Positions 36,081 through 48,981 of a DNA stretch of 64,000 nt are shown here, in pieces (positions within the stretch are counted from its first letter, which is position 1; every line of letters begins with the position of its first letter). The stretch is from Rhizomucor pusillus (lineage: Eukaryota > Mucoromycota > Mucoromycetes > Mucorales > Lichtheimiaceae), in assembly GCA_900175165.2 (NCBI GenBank), contig FWWN02000169.1, positions 124,001 through 188,000 of the forward strand. Reading direction: 5' to 3'. The notes beneath the pieces were generated by a model. The model was not told where the DNA came from. It saw nothing but the letters and a program-made list of their open reading frames with translations, and did not search any database. A program made the translations under genes and the position numbers.

Positions 36081-37415
36081 TGAAGAATGAGGCATCTTTG
36101 AGTTTTCCGCTCTAACTTTTTAGTATTGATGTTTACTTACGTTCTGAGGCATCCTCTAGTTTTAGCATGATCACACCCACAGATTTTTCATCTGCATTGC
36201 GTAGCATCGGCGAATCTACATCGTATGCGTTAAAGACAATGTTACAATATGAAGAGAGCTTGAGTACGTGCCTAGGAATTGCTTTTGCAGAGTTTCAGTC
36301 ACAGCTTCATAAATATCCTCGCAGGTACAAATATTTTGTACGAGTTTGCTTGTGATCGTCGTCTGCATGATTTGTTCTCCTGTACCTAGAGATATTACAC
36401 ATTTTGTAAGAAGAAAGCTGTTGCAGCGTATATATACATAGCGTACCGACCAGAAGTACTGCAAGCAACCCCTGGCATCATGCTTGTTGCATTTTGCGCC
36501 CAACATCCAGTTCCATACATGGCAGCCTACAACGCAGTAACGAGTTGCATAGGGAGTTATTCCACCGAGTTCCCGCACAGACTGTAAACAGTGTTTCGAA
36601 CCTCGCCAACACGTCCAGGCAATTTTAAAGAAATACCACCACTGCTGACACCGGCAGCAACGTTGCCCTGAGCATCTACGCAAATGGCACCGACCGTATC
36701 CTGTCTGCATTCATCCAGAAGCTGCATATGGTTCACATATGTTGCGAACGCTTCTGGTGATATCAGCTTTTCCGGCGGCACAGTTTCCAGCCCTTCACTG
36801 ACAGCCCATCGTCTTGCGCCTTCACCTACCAACAGCATAGGTGGAACACGTCCCAATGCCATTGGTTTCTTTCGATTTTGTGCTAGTCGGTGTGCTGCCT
36901 TTATTGGATTCCGTATTCCGCTGACGGCACCAACGGACCCGTAGCAAGTATCGTCCATATAGCTAGCGTCGCACTCGACTGAGCCCTCCAGCGTCAAATT
37001 TGAACCGTAGCCTGCATTTGTTGCAGGGTCGTCCTAAAGCAATAAAGTTGATATAACCATGTTAAGTAAGTGTCTCCTTGACCCATACTTCGAGGATCGT
37101 AACTGCATGCACAACAGCTTCTGCTGCGGAGCCGCCAGCCGCTTTCAAGATTGCCATTGCTTGTTTACATGCTCTGTCGATGCGCAAAGAAAACAGGTTT
37201 AGACGCGCTGGAAACGAAAACGCGAGAATACGCGCATGCGCGTATTTTTTTCCGTTCCTCGTGCTCTTTTTTATTACCTTGCACACACTGCTCTGTAACG
37301 TTTTTCTTTGCTGCGAGAGAGTTGGCCTGTATGCAAAATGTTGGTACATGGCTACTGAGTTGAGATTGGGGCACATACCTGCACCGACATGAACTGCTAC
37401 AAAGACGGGAGGCAT
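35881..37415 (-). CDS. threonine aspartase 1 (taspase)-like Ntn hydrolase
   Basis: Type 2 asparaginase fold that self-cleaves to expose a Thr nucleophile. The minus-strand exons run from MPPVFVAVHVGAG to a short tail ending WLCAAG. Splicing gives GAGQLSRSKEKRYRAVCARA, close to human TASP1 (YHSESKAKEYKHVCKRA). Then come TNAGYGSNLTLEGSVECDAS, GAVSGIRNPIKAAHRLAQ, VPPMLLVGEGARRWAVSEG, and the cleavage site/nucleophile RQDTVGAICVDAQGNVAAGV (Thr of DTVGA), followed by SSGGISLKLPGRVGE and STSGTGEQIMQT. Final blocks are SPMLRNADEKSVGVIMLKL and EFWYAHVTESMGIGWM. One intron, from 36271, appears to start with GC (TAG/GCACGT). The 3' end lies in a duplicated segment. Substrates in fungi are not known to me. 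Confidence 0.87.
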
Positions 37416-37952
37416 GGAAGCTTAGGAGAATACAGTCGGAATATTCTATGCAGAGAATGATCGGGTTGTACAGAACCAAGGGGATCGACGCGCGCCAGAT
37501 CCGAAGGTAAAAAAAAAGCGCGCTCAGATCACAACTTTTTTTTTTCCTGTTTCGGTGTCCCGTTGTCCGTGTCCTCGCCAGGCACGCCATTGCCGTCGGA
37601 GTTTCATCGGTTGCGTTTCCGCGTTGCAAGAATGGAAAAGTGTTTAAAACGAACGATAAACGCACAAGGAAGAAAAATGAGCGCATGTCGTGCTGAATCA
37701 TTCCGTTCATTGAATAGATTACAGAAAAGACGATTTGATGTATTGAAGACAATGAGTTTTGCGGTAGAGTTGTCAGTAATTTGCAGTGAAAGGCGGGGTT
37801 TTCCTGTAGAAATGTACTGTAAAAGTATGGGGTGAAAGGAGTCTTCCCCTTTTCTTTCTTTTCTCTTCTTTGTCCATCCCCCCTTTGAGATAACCTGGTA
37901 ACGGACTGTAAGCGGGGCAATACCCATACTTTTTGAGCACAGGATCGCTACA
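37416..37952. other. divergent promoter region
   Basis: Between the taspase-like gene (-) and the phosphatase gene (+). Contains homopolymer A/T runs (near 37507 and 37538). Long antisense frames here are shadows without motifs. Confidence 0.45.
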
Positions 37953-39153
37953 ATGGTCCAAACCCGATACCAAGCTCAGTTTATACAAGAAAACAGTAAT
38001 CCTCCTTCTGCACTAAAGAGCCCCGCCGCACGGCGCCCACGAAGGACACGACGGCCAAGTGAGCCCGAAAATTTACCAGAAATCGGTACAAGCCAATCTC
38101 CGCTGCTGGACATTTGTCCACCACCACTTGAGCCTGCAAACGATGCGACATACGAGATTGAGAATGTACTGGAGCAATTGGACGAGTAAGTCATGAATGG
38201 ATGGTATTGTTAAAGGCAGTCAATCCTGACAGTGGAACTTGCTGCATAGCTGGGAATGCTCGACACTAGATGCCCTCATGAATCGGTGGCCTTCAATACC
38301 CGCACGACTCAAAGGCATGAGACCGCACCTGCCCAAAAAGACCGATTCGAGACCCACACTCGGTAAGCGATCCGTAAACATCTCCTTCGCAAACTTATAG
38401 CTGACTGGTTCTTACCTTAACTAGTATTGGATATCGATGAAACGCTCTTATATGCGTACCGCCATGGATCGGAAGAAACCTTTGATCCCGACTACGTGGT
38501 CTATGCCGCAGACAGGCGGAGCGTGTTGACAGCTGGCATACTTCGTCCTGGTGTTACCGAGTTCTTAATATGGGCATCAGGAATATTTGAAGTGATAGTC
38601 TGGACAGCTGGTGATGATGAATATGCCAGCATGGTGCGCACGGTCCTAGACCCTCAGAAAAAGTATATCACGTAAGTGTTTACCAGTAAACTTTGCTGCA
38701 ATCAAACGATTCTCACCCCTTACCTCCTTTCTTTGTTTAGGCATATGTTGACGCGCCGTTCCTGCATACTAATGCGGTCCAAGGCTACCAAGCAAGTCAT
38801 GTACATCAAAGATCTGTGCGCACTTGGCCGTGACCTGCGTAAAACGTTTTTAGTTGATAATACCCCACATGGTACGTTTCACAAGTGGTTGCTAAGCAAC
38901 CTTCATCTCTAATCGAGACCATGTAGTTGCCACCCTAAATCTCAGTAACTACATACCCATCGAAGCTTACCAAGGAGACAGTTCGGACAATCAATTGGAG
39001 CAACTTCGACGCTTCCTCGAATCGAAGATCGTACGCGTGGCTGATCAAAAGCATGACCTGAGGACGATACTGCACAGGCAATTCGACCTGAAACGCAAAC
39101 TGCGCGAACGCGTGCGTACTTGGAAGAAGAACGCTTCGTTGCAGTACCAATAA
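37953..39153 (+). CDS. FCP1/SCP (NIF-type) HAD phosphatase
   Basis: Five exons (37953-38185, 38250-38362, 38425-38671, 38741-38871, 38927-39153) give 316 residues with every join in phase. The N-terminal 100 residues are basic and Pro-rich and look disordered. The catalytic domain begins at TLVLDIDETLLYAYRHG, the DxDxT motif that carries the phospho-acceptor Asp. Next are LRPGVTEFLIWASGIFEVIV and WTAGDDEYA (motif II Thr/Ser region), YIKDLCALGRDLRKTFLVDN (motif III) and NYIPIEAY. This is the CTD small phosphatase / Dullard / Nem1-Tim50 superfamily. It has no BRCT domain and no obvious membrane helix, so it is closest to small CTD-phosphatase-like proteins; substrate unknown. Confidence 0.88.
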
Positions 39154-39920
39154 AAGTTTGTAATCTCTGATGGATTCTCCAAGTCGCCTTCTGTTCAAAC
39201 CAAACAAACAACCACTCGATTTACCAAAAGCCCCATCAGCAGAACCTTCAGATCGAAGTACATATGACACTGTTTCCAACATTTGTAAACATACTATATA
39301 TGCATATAATCAATTGAATTTGCATTAAAGGATGGCAGAAGAGGCGAATGGCCGGTTCCACAATCACTGCAGAAAGCTCGTAGAAGTGTTGATGTATATC
39401 ACGTTGCTGTTGAAAGACATCTCTAATTTGCGTTGGGGAAATCAGGAAGGAAATCTTGACATGGATAGACAATATGCTAGTATCTCAAAAGTTAATCCAG
39501 ATCTATGCACATCTTTTATCATCTGTTATTTATATTCATAAACATGGTCATATTAATCGCATTAATGAACTCTCTGTTGTATGATCCATTCACTGTGTTT
39601 TGCTGTTTCCCCAGGGTAAAGGAGCTGCGACATTGCTGCAGGGACGATATATGAATTGGATGTGTCTGTGCTAGACACTATTACGGCTTTATGCTCCAAA
39701 TCAGACATGATTTTTATCTCTATGTTAAATGGAAAATGCTGCATGTATATATCGTAACTACGTGGAATCAGGCTCCTATGGACTGATCCGAGTCTGTGAA
39801 TCGGAAAGCGCTTGCAATTTCGTAAATTGGGAGGCTTGGAGGGGGTTCCGGACGCTTTGAAACATCGACCGTCACGATTTCTTGCTTCGGCTTGAATTCC
39901 ACTTGTCTTTTATTATTGCT
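39154..39920. other. intergenic, no gene seen
   Basis: A 69-codon plus-strand frame at 39332-39541 begins MAEEANGRFHNHCRKLVEVL but has no recognised motif, splice partner or codon bias evidence. Otherwise AT-rich. Confidence 0.45.
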
Positions 39921-42900
39921 ATGGAAGATAAAGCGCACAAGGCACACAATGCTCCAAAAGCGGGCAAGAAGGCCGAGCGTAAAAAGGAAAAGAAGCAAGG
40001 TTCTACCAAGCAAAAGGGTCAAAATGCCAAGGTACATAATTTGCAGTGCCTAACTTAGGAACAAGAACAGGATCTAAATGTCTATATGCGATCGTTAGGC
40101 CTTCACTTTCTCTAGCGCTGGCAAGGCCGAGAGAGCAGCTCGAAGAAACTTCGATCTAGGTGAAAAGAAGCTGCACGTCCCGCTTGTCGATCGCACTCCT
40201 CTTGCACCTCCACCCGTCGTAGTTGCAGTAGTGGGTCCGCCTGGAGTATGTATAGGCTTTCAACGAATGCTATTGCAAATGACTGACTCTGATCTGTAGA
40301 CTGGCAAATCAACGCTAATCAAATCACTAGTTCGACGGTACACGAAGCATACGTTAAGCGAGATCAAAGGCCCGATCACCGTTGTGAGCGGCAAAAAGCG
40401 ACGATTAACCTTTATTGAATGCAACAACGACCTCAACTCGATGATCGATGTGGCCAAGATTGCAGATCTTGTGCTCCTTCTAGTCGATGCAAGCTTTGGT
40501 TTTGAAATGGAAACGTTTGAATTCCTCAATATCCTACAGGCACATGGTTTTCCCAAAGTAATGGGTGTACTTACACATCTCGATAAGTTTCGCAACAACA
40601 AGACGCTCCGCACCACCAAAAAGAAGCTAAAGCACCGTTTCTGGACGGAAATATACCAAGGTGCAAAGCTGTTCTATCTCTCGGGAATTCTCAACAATCG
40701 TTATCCTGATCGAGAAATCCAAAACCTGGCACGATTTATATCAGTAATGAAGTTTCGTCCGCTGATTTGGCGTAACACCCATCCTTACGTCGTCGCCGAT
40801 CGTGTTGAAGACTTGACAGATCCGGAACTAATTCACAACAAGCCAAACTGTGATCGTACTGTCACATTGTATGGTTATTTGCGTGGTACGAACCTCAAAC
40901 CCAACATGCGCATTCACATCCCAGGCGCTGGAGACCACACACTCGCCGATGTATCTATCTTGACAGATCCGTGTCCTCTACCGGACAAGGAGCGAAAGCG
41001 ATTAGACGAGAAGCACAAGCTAATCTATGCCCCAATGTCGGATGTGGGAGGTGTTATGTACGACAAGGATGCAGTGTATATTAATGTACCCGGAAATTAC
41101 ACAAAGAAATCTGCATTGGTCCCGACAGAAGGTGAACAAGGCGAGCAACAGCAGCAGCAGCAAGCTGAGGAACAGCCAAAGCCTGCAGGGTCTGGTGAAC
41201 GGATGGTGATGGACCTGCAAGATGCCAAAGATACCCTCGCGGCCCAGCTGGCAGATTCAGAGTTGAGAATTTTTGCCAATTCCACGCCTATGAGAGCTGG
41301 CGACGTTATGGATGGTATGTATGCGACGGTAGTAGCCACGCTGTAATGAATTGATGTTAATGCAATAGATTTTTTTGGATTAGGCGTTATCGAATCAGTC
41401 GAGCAGGATGAAGATGGAAAGACACGCAGACGTGCTGTATTTGCTGCCGACACTGATATCATGGACGAAGACGTAGAAGATGATGATGATGAAGAGGAAA
41501 TTAGCGACGATCAAGAGGACGATTTGGATGAGGATGAAGAAATGGATGACGACGACGTGGAAGAGGCCGAAGATGCGGTGGACGACGAGCATATTCCTGT
41601 GCGTGGACATGCACTATCTAAATTCGATACTCGTAATATCCCTCGCAAAGGAGACAAGGATAAAGAGGATGAAGAAGATCACGGCAATGACGTTCAATTT
41701 GCAGAAAGCGACAGTGAATTTGGGGGCGAAGAAGATGATCAAGATATGATCAATATTGATGGCCGATCGAGACGGATGTTGGATGAAGAGGAGGAGGAAG
41801 AAGAGCTCGCTGGCGAGCTTCGATGGAAGGCCAACTTAAAACAAAAAGCCAGTGAAATATTCTTTGAACATCGTCGCATCAACTTGATGAATTTAATTTA
41901 CGGTGATTCCAATCTTTCTCCCGAGGATATCGCTAGTGGAAATTATGAAAAAACAACCAAGGAAACAAATGAAGAAGAAGATGATGATAACGACGATGAT
42001 GAAGAAGAGTTCTTTAAGCTCAAAAAAGAGAGTACGGAAAAGAAAGTGGAACCTCTCGATTCAGCTCGGGAGAGTTTCAAAGATGACGAACTTGAGATAT
42101 GGGATGATGAAGAGGTAAATGTCAATCTCTTGGTATTGCCTATTGCTCAAAGAAATGGTTGCTAATGTTACTTGCTAGGCGCTTGAATCTCTCCGTAACC
42201 GTTTCATAACCGGATCCAACGACGATGGACAAGAGCAGAAGGATGAGGACGAAGTTTACGGTGACTTTGAAGATTTGGAAGAGGATGGCGAAGGAAAGCA
42301 ACAAGAAGAGCAAGACCTAGAGGAGGACTCCATTGAAGCGGAACGTGCACGTATTGCGAAAAGAAAGGAAGAATTGAGGAAGCGCTTCGAGGAAGAATAC
42401 GATGATGAAGAAGGTCCAAAGATGGACTTTTATGAGCAACGTAAAGCGGAAATCGATAAGCAGCTCAACATGAACCGCGAAGAGTTCGAGGACGATGATC
42501 CGGCTACCCGAGCTATGGTAGAAGGTTACAGACCCGGAACCTATGTACGCTTGCTTATCAAGGATATGCCCTGCGAGTTCATCAAATATTTCGATCCAAA
42601 GTATCCTATCCTCGCCGGTGGTCTATTAACATCTGAGGATCAGTTCGGTGTTGTCCAAGTGCGACTTAAACGACACCGCTGGCATCCAAAGATTTTGAAA
42701 ACAAATGATCCTCTTATCTTCTCTATGGGCTGGCGCAGATTCCAAAGTATCCCCATATACTCATTAAGTGACGGCACGAGGAACCGTATGTTGAAATACA
42801 CACCAGAACACATGCATTGTCTGGCTACTTTTTACGGTCCTGTACATACTCCTAACACCGGTTTTTGCGCTGTACAGTCGGTATCTGATAACAAGAAGGT

Positions 42901-43855
42901 ATGTAGCATCGATGATTGAATACTGTTCAAGTGCTCTAATGTATGAAATATAGGCCACATTCCGAATCAGCGCCACGGGTGTCGTTGTTGATATTAGCCA
43001 ATCTGCAGAAATCGTAAAGAAGCTCAAGTTAACGGGTACTCCGTACAAGATCTTCAAGAACACTGCATTCATCAAAGACATGTTTACATCCTCCCTTGAA
43101 ATTGCAAAATTCGAAGGTGCTACTATCCGCACTGTATCCGGTATTCGCGGTCAAGTCAAAAAGGCTTTGCCAAAGCCTGAAGGACACTTCCGCGCTACCT
43201 TTGAGGATAAAATCCTTATGAGCGGTAAGTATTACCGTTATACGTGCACATGCATTTGGATGCGGATAGCTGATATTTCTATCCTCCAGATATTGTGTTT
43301 TTGCGAGCTTGGTATCCGGTCAAGCCGCGCAAATATTACAATCCAGTTACTTCCTTGCTTCTTTCGTCAAAGACAGATTGGCAAGGTATGCGCCTGACGG
43401 GTCAGATTCGTCAAGAACTCAATTTGCATGCTCCCCAGAAAATCGATTCCATTTATAAGGTGAGCGAAACTAGGAGTGCCTGGAGATGATACAATATTCT
43501 AATACAAGATCCTTTATAGCCTATCGAGCGCCCTGTAAGGCGATTCAATCCTCTCAAAATTCCCAAGACATTGCAAGCAGAATTGCCATTTGCATCTAAA
43601 CCCAAAGTACTGAAGCCTCGAACGTCGAAGAAGTCGTACCAGGCCAAGAGGGCAGTACTGCTGGAGCCGGAGGAGAAGAAGATTTATACTCTGATGCAAC
43701 AATTGAATACCATGCGCAACGAAAAGGATAGAAAGCGAAAGCTAAAAGATGCCGAGAAACGGGCTGAATACCAGAGGAAGAAACAAAAGAAGGAAGAAGA
43801 AGCAGAAAAGAAGCTCAAACAAAAGAAAAAGCTGCAATACGCCAAGAAGCACTAG
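39921..43855 (+). CDS. BMS1: ribosome biogenesis GTPase BMS1
   Basis: Nucleolar GTPase of the U3 processome, needed for 40S subunit assembly. Eight exons (39921-40031, 40099-40245, 40300-41314, 41384-42114, 42179-42898, 42954-43224, 43290-43459, 43520-43855) encode 1,166 residues, near the yeast length. Visible features: basic N-terminus, the P-loop [17 protein letters not shown] (split by an intron), [20 protein letters not shown], and [14 protein letters not shown] Gln-rich spacer follows, then long Asp/Glu-rich acidic tracts (about residues 430-720). The conserved C-terminal domain has [60 protein letters not shown], and a Lys-rich coiled tail. All introns are GT-AG. One of the most secure calls in the window. 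Confidence 0.96.
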
Positions 43856-46363
43856 TACAACCACCATTTTTTTGAAGCATTAATTGTCTACAACCCGCTT
43901 CCCTTTTTGCATAAACATCAACATTCATGGAAATACATTTTCGACCCGAAAGAAGACTACATAGCCATCAAAAGCTAGGACTATCGCGTTTAATGCTTGC
44001 ATTCTCATGATATTAACGCATTTGTTCCATTCCGTATCCAAATGCTCTTTTCCTCATTCAATTCTGGGTTTCCTTTGACGATCGCGTCATTTAATATGCG
44101 TTTCTCACAGAGCGTTGATATAACTGTCTTCGTTTATATGATCAAACAATTATCTCATTCATCAAACGTGATAGATCTGTCTTTTATGCAATTCTGTGTT
44201 ATAGATTGGTAGAAGGTTTTGATTCAAGGATTACCTATCTAAGTATTGAATTCGGCGATGGATATACGGTAATTTACGAATGTGAGATATATAGAAGTGT
44301 TATGATTTTACAGTAGCTTTTTGAACCCAATAGTTTCGATATGGTGATTTCCATGATGCCCGAGTCCAATGCCATCGATGCTTTCTGTCCCTCCACAGAC
44401 ACTGGCAATGGTGATGTACCTATCAATTGTACTTCAAGCAACTCATTGTGTATTGGCTATTCTTCTTCCTTGAATGAACTTCAACGTCCGCCATTGATCT
44501 GTAACTCATTGGATTCCGTGCACAGAACTTCAATATTATCTTTTGATATTCCTGGCAGTTCCATGAAAATATTTGATGATAGTTTCGGAAAATACAGTGT
44601 CATAGTTCGGATTGAGGGTTGTTGGAACCCGTTCAAATTGTTGAGCAAAGGTTTTTGCAAGTGCTATAGGTATGATGGCGTTTCCTTCCGCTTCTCAGAA
44701 TTGAACATCATGGGTAGCTTCTATAAACTTTTTGATACACTGAGCATAGTCGGTATCAAGTATTGCTATAGCAATATCATTCAGGGTTTCATCATCGATA
44801 TCGAATGAATCGTCCTTCGTGTCGTATATGTACAATCAACAGATAAACGGATAAATGAATATTATTGTCGGATGCGCATATCCAATTGTGGTAAACTATA
44901 ACCCGTTCAGTGAGTTCACAAAGGAATGGACGCTGCATCAGAATCCAGCAAGTATCTGCCTCGCTTATATCATCGTTGTATGGCATAAATGGATCTCTCA
45001 TAAACGTTTTCAATTTGAAAGCATCTACCGTAAACCATATCCTCGGTCTTCTCTACATTAACTATATTAATAGTTATTATCCGTACGAAAATGATTGCCG
45101 TCTGTCTGTCTGTCCAAAGCAAATCTTCGCTGAAATTACTGTTCTTTATTACCTTTTTACTAGATCGCGAGCTCAAATGACAGCCGCTGCCGCCTGAATA
45201 TGATAAGTACATTGCGCACATTTTCTGCAATGACCGCAAAGAAATCTTTAGCCAGATACATATGTGCCACTTCTTTTGTATGCGTTGTATGCAAAGAAAT
45301 CGACATCACGGATACTCTGTACCTGGTTCAAATGTCGAAGGATCGCTGGTATCATTTACCAAATGTTCTTCCCGAGTATCCAACCTGATGCCCAATCGGC
45401 TATTACATGACTCGTTCATTCCCACGACTATCGATGAAATTGGTCACGTAGGGGGATGAACCAGTTTAGATGATGCTCATGCATAGACGGCGAAGGAGGC
45501 AATTTTAAAAGAAATGGAGGGATTGCATGCTTGAGAGTAGTCCTTGCATAATAGGGCAGAAAATAATAACAATAATTCGTGACTACAGAAGAAGTAATGT
45601 AAACACTAAACACGATGAGGACACATTGAGTTAAATAATTATCTGTGCTCCCAGGGTATAGTTTGAGTATGTAACGACGTGTAGAAATGACCTACATAAG
45701 AAGTGTGTGAGCATTTGCATGCTCGTATCGCTCAGGGCAGTTATAATAGCCTTTCTGTAGCGAGGAACGGCGTAAAAGGATGATTTATGATCGTTTTTGT
45801 AGTAAAGTACTATTTTCTCCTTGAACATATCCATCTCGAGTATATTCAACCATTGCATGTTACGTCATGGCATTCTGCGGACAATAAACGGGTACTGTAT
45901 CCGGAAGATAGCATCAACCGTGGACACCTGCACGATTGTACAGCGCTGTATCACCTAAACAGATATTATCACGATGGCTAACACACGATCCTTATGCTCG
46001 TTAATTACTTGGAAAGCAATTATTCAGACAAAGGGTGATTGCATGACAGCGTGTACCTGAATATCTGAAAGAGGACAGCATAGATTTACCTCGTAGTCTA
46101 GAAACTCATAAGACTTCGCTTCTACGGTCAGTATTGATAAGGTAGACGCAATTCGAGGCATCACACACACATGACAGGTGCAGGTTTGCGTCAAAATTCT
46201 ATAAACTCTGGAAAGCGCCGAAGATAGTTTGGCAAACTTTAACCTTTCTGGGTTGCAGCGTACGTGCGACATCACATGCCTGCAGGAGAAGCAGTTTTGT
46301 GTCGGCCAAGAAAATCAGTCAATGACAAAATTCGGGAAAAAGGTCCACGAAGGTTACCATGTA
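43856..46363. other. AT-rich region with a decayed coding tract on the minus strand
   Basis: No intact gene. Between about 45010 and 44400 the minus strand reads protein-like stretches (NDDISEADTCWILMQRPFLC, DTKDDSFDIDDETLNDIAIA, FAQQFERVPTTLNPNYDTVF) interrupted by stops and frame changes. No family is recognised. The remainder (45070-46360) shows no convincing coding or repeat signal. Confidence 0.4.
44400..45013 (-). pseudogene. degenerate protein-coding remnant, family unknown
   Basis: Three minus-strand segments have the residue mix of a real acidic, helical protein, but they are separated by in-frame stops and frame changes. One in-frame TGA lies after IKKFIEATHDVQF. It may be a dead host gene or a transposon ORF, given the adjacent TE island. 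I could not match it to a family. Confidence 0.35.
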
Positions 46364-46496
46364 CAGTGCTGGCAGTTGAAATTTGATCAGACCCGGCGAA
46401 AATGGACCACCAGTCTGATAATAAAATTAACTAACCATCCCAGTGAAAATGAGCCACCGTGCCCAAATTGAGCCCGTCGAAGTGAATCTGAGCTAG
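46364..46496 (+). repeat. left terminal inverted repeat, Tc1/mariner-like
   Basis: Starts after TA (46362-46363) with CAGTGCTGGCAGTTGAAATT. It matches the reverse complement of 52112-52254 over about 130 bases, allowing gaps. It carries spaced copies of a short word related to AAATTGAGCCA / AAAATGAGCCA. Together with the right copy it brackets a 5.9-kb interval filled with other retroelement remains. Confidence 0.75.
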
Positions 46497-46589
46497 TAAC
46501 AGAAAATCTTAGCGTCCACATTATGCAACTAGATAGGGAATCGTCTCTCAATTCTATATAGATTTTGCAGTTTTTTGATTTGAAGGATA

Positions 46590-48980
46590 GCAATGGTGCA
46601 GCCCTTTTGGCACACCCTGAATAAACACCACACACAAAAAAAAGCAACAGAAAATTTTCCCGTTGGTGGCCGACTACATTGTTTCAAACAACGCTTGACC
46701 TCGGCATTCAGACAGTCGCTGGATTCATTCCGACATCCGCGACGGCTTCAAGATTCTCTTTCGCACAACGCTCCTCCCACCACTCATCGATCTTTTCCTA
46801 CCATAGCTTACACTCACGAGCAACGTCGACTTCTCCTCAAGGAGATGGCGGATTTACTCATGAAGAAGGCCATAGAACCAGCACTTCCTACTCGAGGGTT
46901 CTCCAGTAGCATGTTCGTCATTCCCAACAAATCGGGGTTTATCGTCCAGTGTCCAACCTTCGAGCGCTCAAGCAATTCGTTGTAACACCTCATTTCAAGA
47001 TGGAAACCCTACAGACGGTGGTCAAGCTCATCCAACCGGGAGATTACCTGAAATCAATAGATTTGATGGATGCCTTCCTCCACATTCTAGTTCATCGTCA
47101 ATCGCACCGATATCTTCGTTTTCATTGGGAAGGCCAAACGTTTCAATTTCGGACAGCTCTATTCGGCCTCTCAGTCGTCTCGTGGTTATTCACCCGTCTC
47201 ACCAAACCGATTCTCTCTTGGGCTCGACGGAGAGGCATCCGACTATCAGCATACCTCGACGATTGGCTGATCATGGTCAAATCGGCGACGGAAGCGACAG
47301 CACATGCATCCTCAGTCATGGATCTCCTTCGTTCCCTGGCATGACTAAAGAACCTGAAGAAATCAGCTCTCCAGCCTTCACAGACCTTGGAACATCTGAG
47401 TTTCCTTCTTGTGACTCGATCCATGACTATCAAACTACCAGGTTCGAAGATTCGCGACTTACGTCGATCGATTCGGCAGGTTCTGGCGTATCCCTCTCCC
47501 ACCCCACGGAAGATACACAGCATAATAATGCGAATCCGCTCAGCAACATCGTCAGTCTTCCTGACGGATCTATATACGCAAGCCTTGATGAGGTACAAGA
47601 ACCGAACAGTCAAATATGAGTCCCATTGGGACAAACCGCTCAAGCTTCCGACAGAATGTGTGCAGGAGCTAGCTTGGTGGGAGAATTTGCAGAAATGGAA
47701 CGGACGCTTTCTAATGAACCCCTCTCCGGAGGAAACAATTTACGTAGACGCCAGCGATCGAGGATGGGAAGGGGTGTATGGCTCCCGAGTCGCTCAGGTT
47801 CTTTGGCCTCACCAAGACCCCGAGCGTTCAATCAATTGGCGAGAACTCAAAGCTATTCATCACACTCTATGGGCCTTCCCAGACGTCAAGAACGTGTCGA
47901 TTCTGATTCCCAGTGACAACATAACGGCGAAGTCTTATAGAAACGAACAAGACGGAACACGCTCGTTGACATTGTGGCGTCTAGCCACGCAGATTTGGGA
48001 ATTGTGTCTTCGACGAGATTTGAGAATTCAGGCCCAACACATCCCGGGGCGGCTCAACCACTTAGCATATTGAGCATCCAGGAAAATCCACCGCAAACAT
48101 CACTGGCGATTGATGCCTTCCCTATTCGACCAAATACAGAAAATTTGGGGACCCTACGACGTGGATCTCTTTGCTGATCGAACCAACCATCTCCTTCCAT
48201 GTTATGTGTCCTGGAAACCGGATCCCGGCGCTCGAGCGGTGGATGCTCTCTCGATTCCCTGGTCAACCTTCAGTCACCCATATTTCAACCCTCCATGGAA
48301 CCTGATCCAGACATATCTGAACAAAAGCATGCAAGAACGATTACCGCTGGCCACGATAGTAGCCCCCTGTTGGCCCATTGCAATCTGGTTTCCATGGATT
48401 CGACGTCTAGCGAGAGCTCCTCCAATATTGCTGGATCATCGGCGACACACACGGCTAACATCCCCTTTCGCACAATCTCCCTGGAGCAATCCACGCTGGA
48501 AGATGTCCGTTTGGCTGGTGTCTGGAGGAGTCTACAAGACAAAGGCTACTCATCCGAAGCTATATCTACATTGATCGCAACGCTAGAGGACTCGAGCAAT
48601 TCACTCCCCTTTTACCGTCATGCACAATATTTGTTCATCCAATGGGCCTTGCAGCATGATATCGACATTAATAACTACTCTAGCACAGACCTGATCAATT
48701 TTCTTTCAGCAGCATATGCTGCACTATTCAAGTCATGAAATCAGCGGTCCTACAGTTCCATTCTCAGCGAAAACTGTTGTCTCTTCGAGTGACCTCAGAC
48801 ACCTGTTGCAGAATCTTAAGCGCGTAACTCCTCCGAGGCCGTTGGCAAGAGATCCAGTGGATTTGGCTCCTACTCTGCAGTTTGTTCGGCGTATCCCTAC
48901 CTCAAGATGCACCAATTTGGCACAGCTCAATCTTAAAGCAGCTTTCCTCATCGCCATGGAAGCCTTTTATGAACAATAGG
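46590..48980 (+). mobile_element. truncated DIRS-type tyrosine-recombinase retrotransposon
   Basis: Ordered remains of a DIRS element. Near 46650 is VGGRLHCFKQ. The reverse transcriptase (about 46820-47340) has DYLKSIDLMDAFLHILVHRQ and the active-site box LSAYLDDWLIM. The RNase H region (about 47720-48070) has ETIYVDASDRGWEGVYGSRV and HIPGRLNHLAY. A methyltransferase-like domain (48110-48570) has YDVDLFADRTNHLLPCYVSW and FSHPYFNPPW. The N-terminal part of a tyrosine recombinase (48470-48980) has GYSSEAISTLIATLEDSSN. Stops and frame changes break it at several points, and the recombinase ends before any catalytic RHRY motif. No terminal repeats were found. The element is dead and truncated at both ends. 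Confidence 0.85.
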
Positions 48981-48981
48981 T

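Noticed and set aside
37165..37920. 251-codon minus-strand open frame
   Set aside because: It spans two taspase exons, an intron and the promoter region in a different frame; composition is not protein-like and the taspase gene model explains the sequence.
41461..42120. Separate acidic protein gene
   Set aside because: The Asp/Glu-rich frame is continuous with BMS1 exons 3-5 and is a normal feature of that protein.
44341..44808. 155-codon plus-strand open frame
   Set aside because: The opposite strand has the more protein-like composition, and no homolog or motif is recognisable in this frame.
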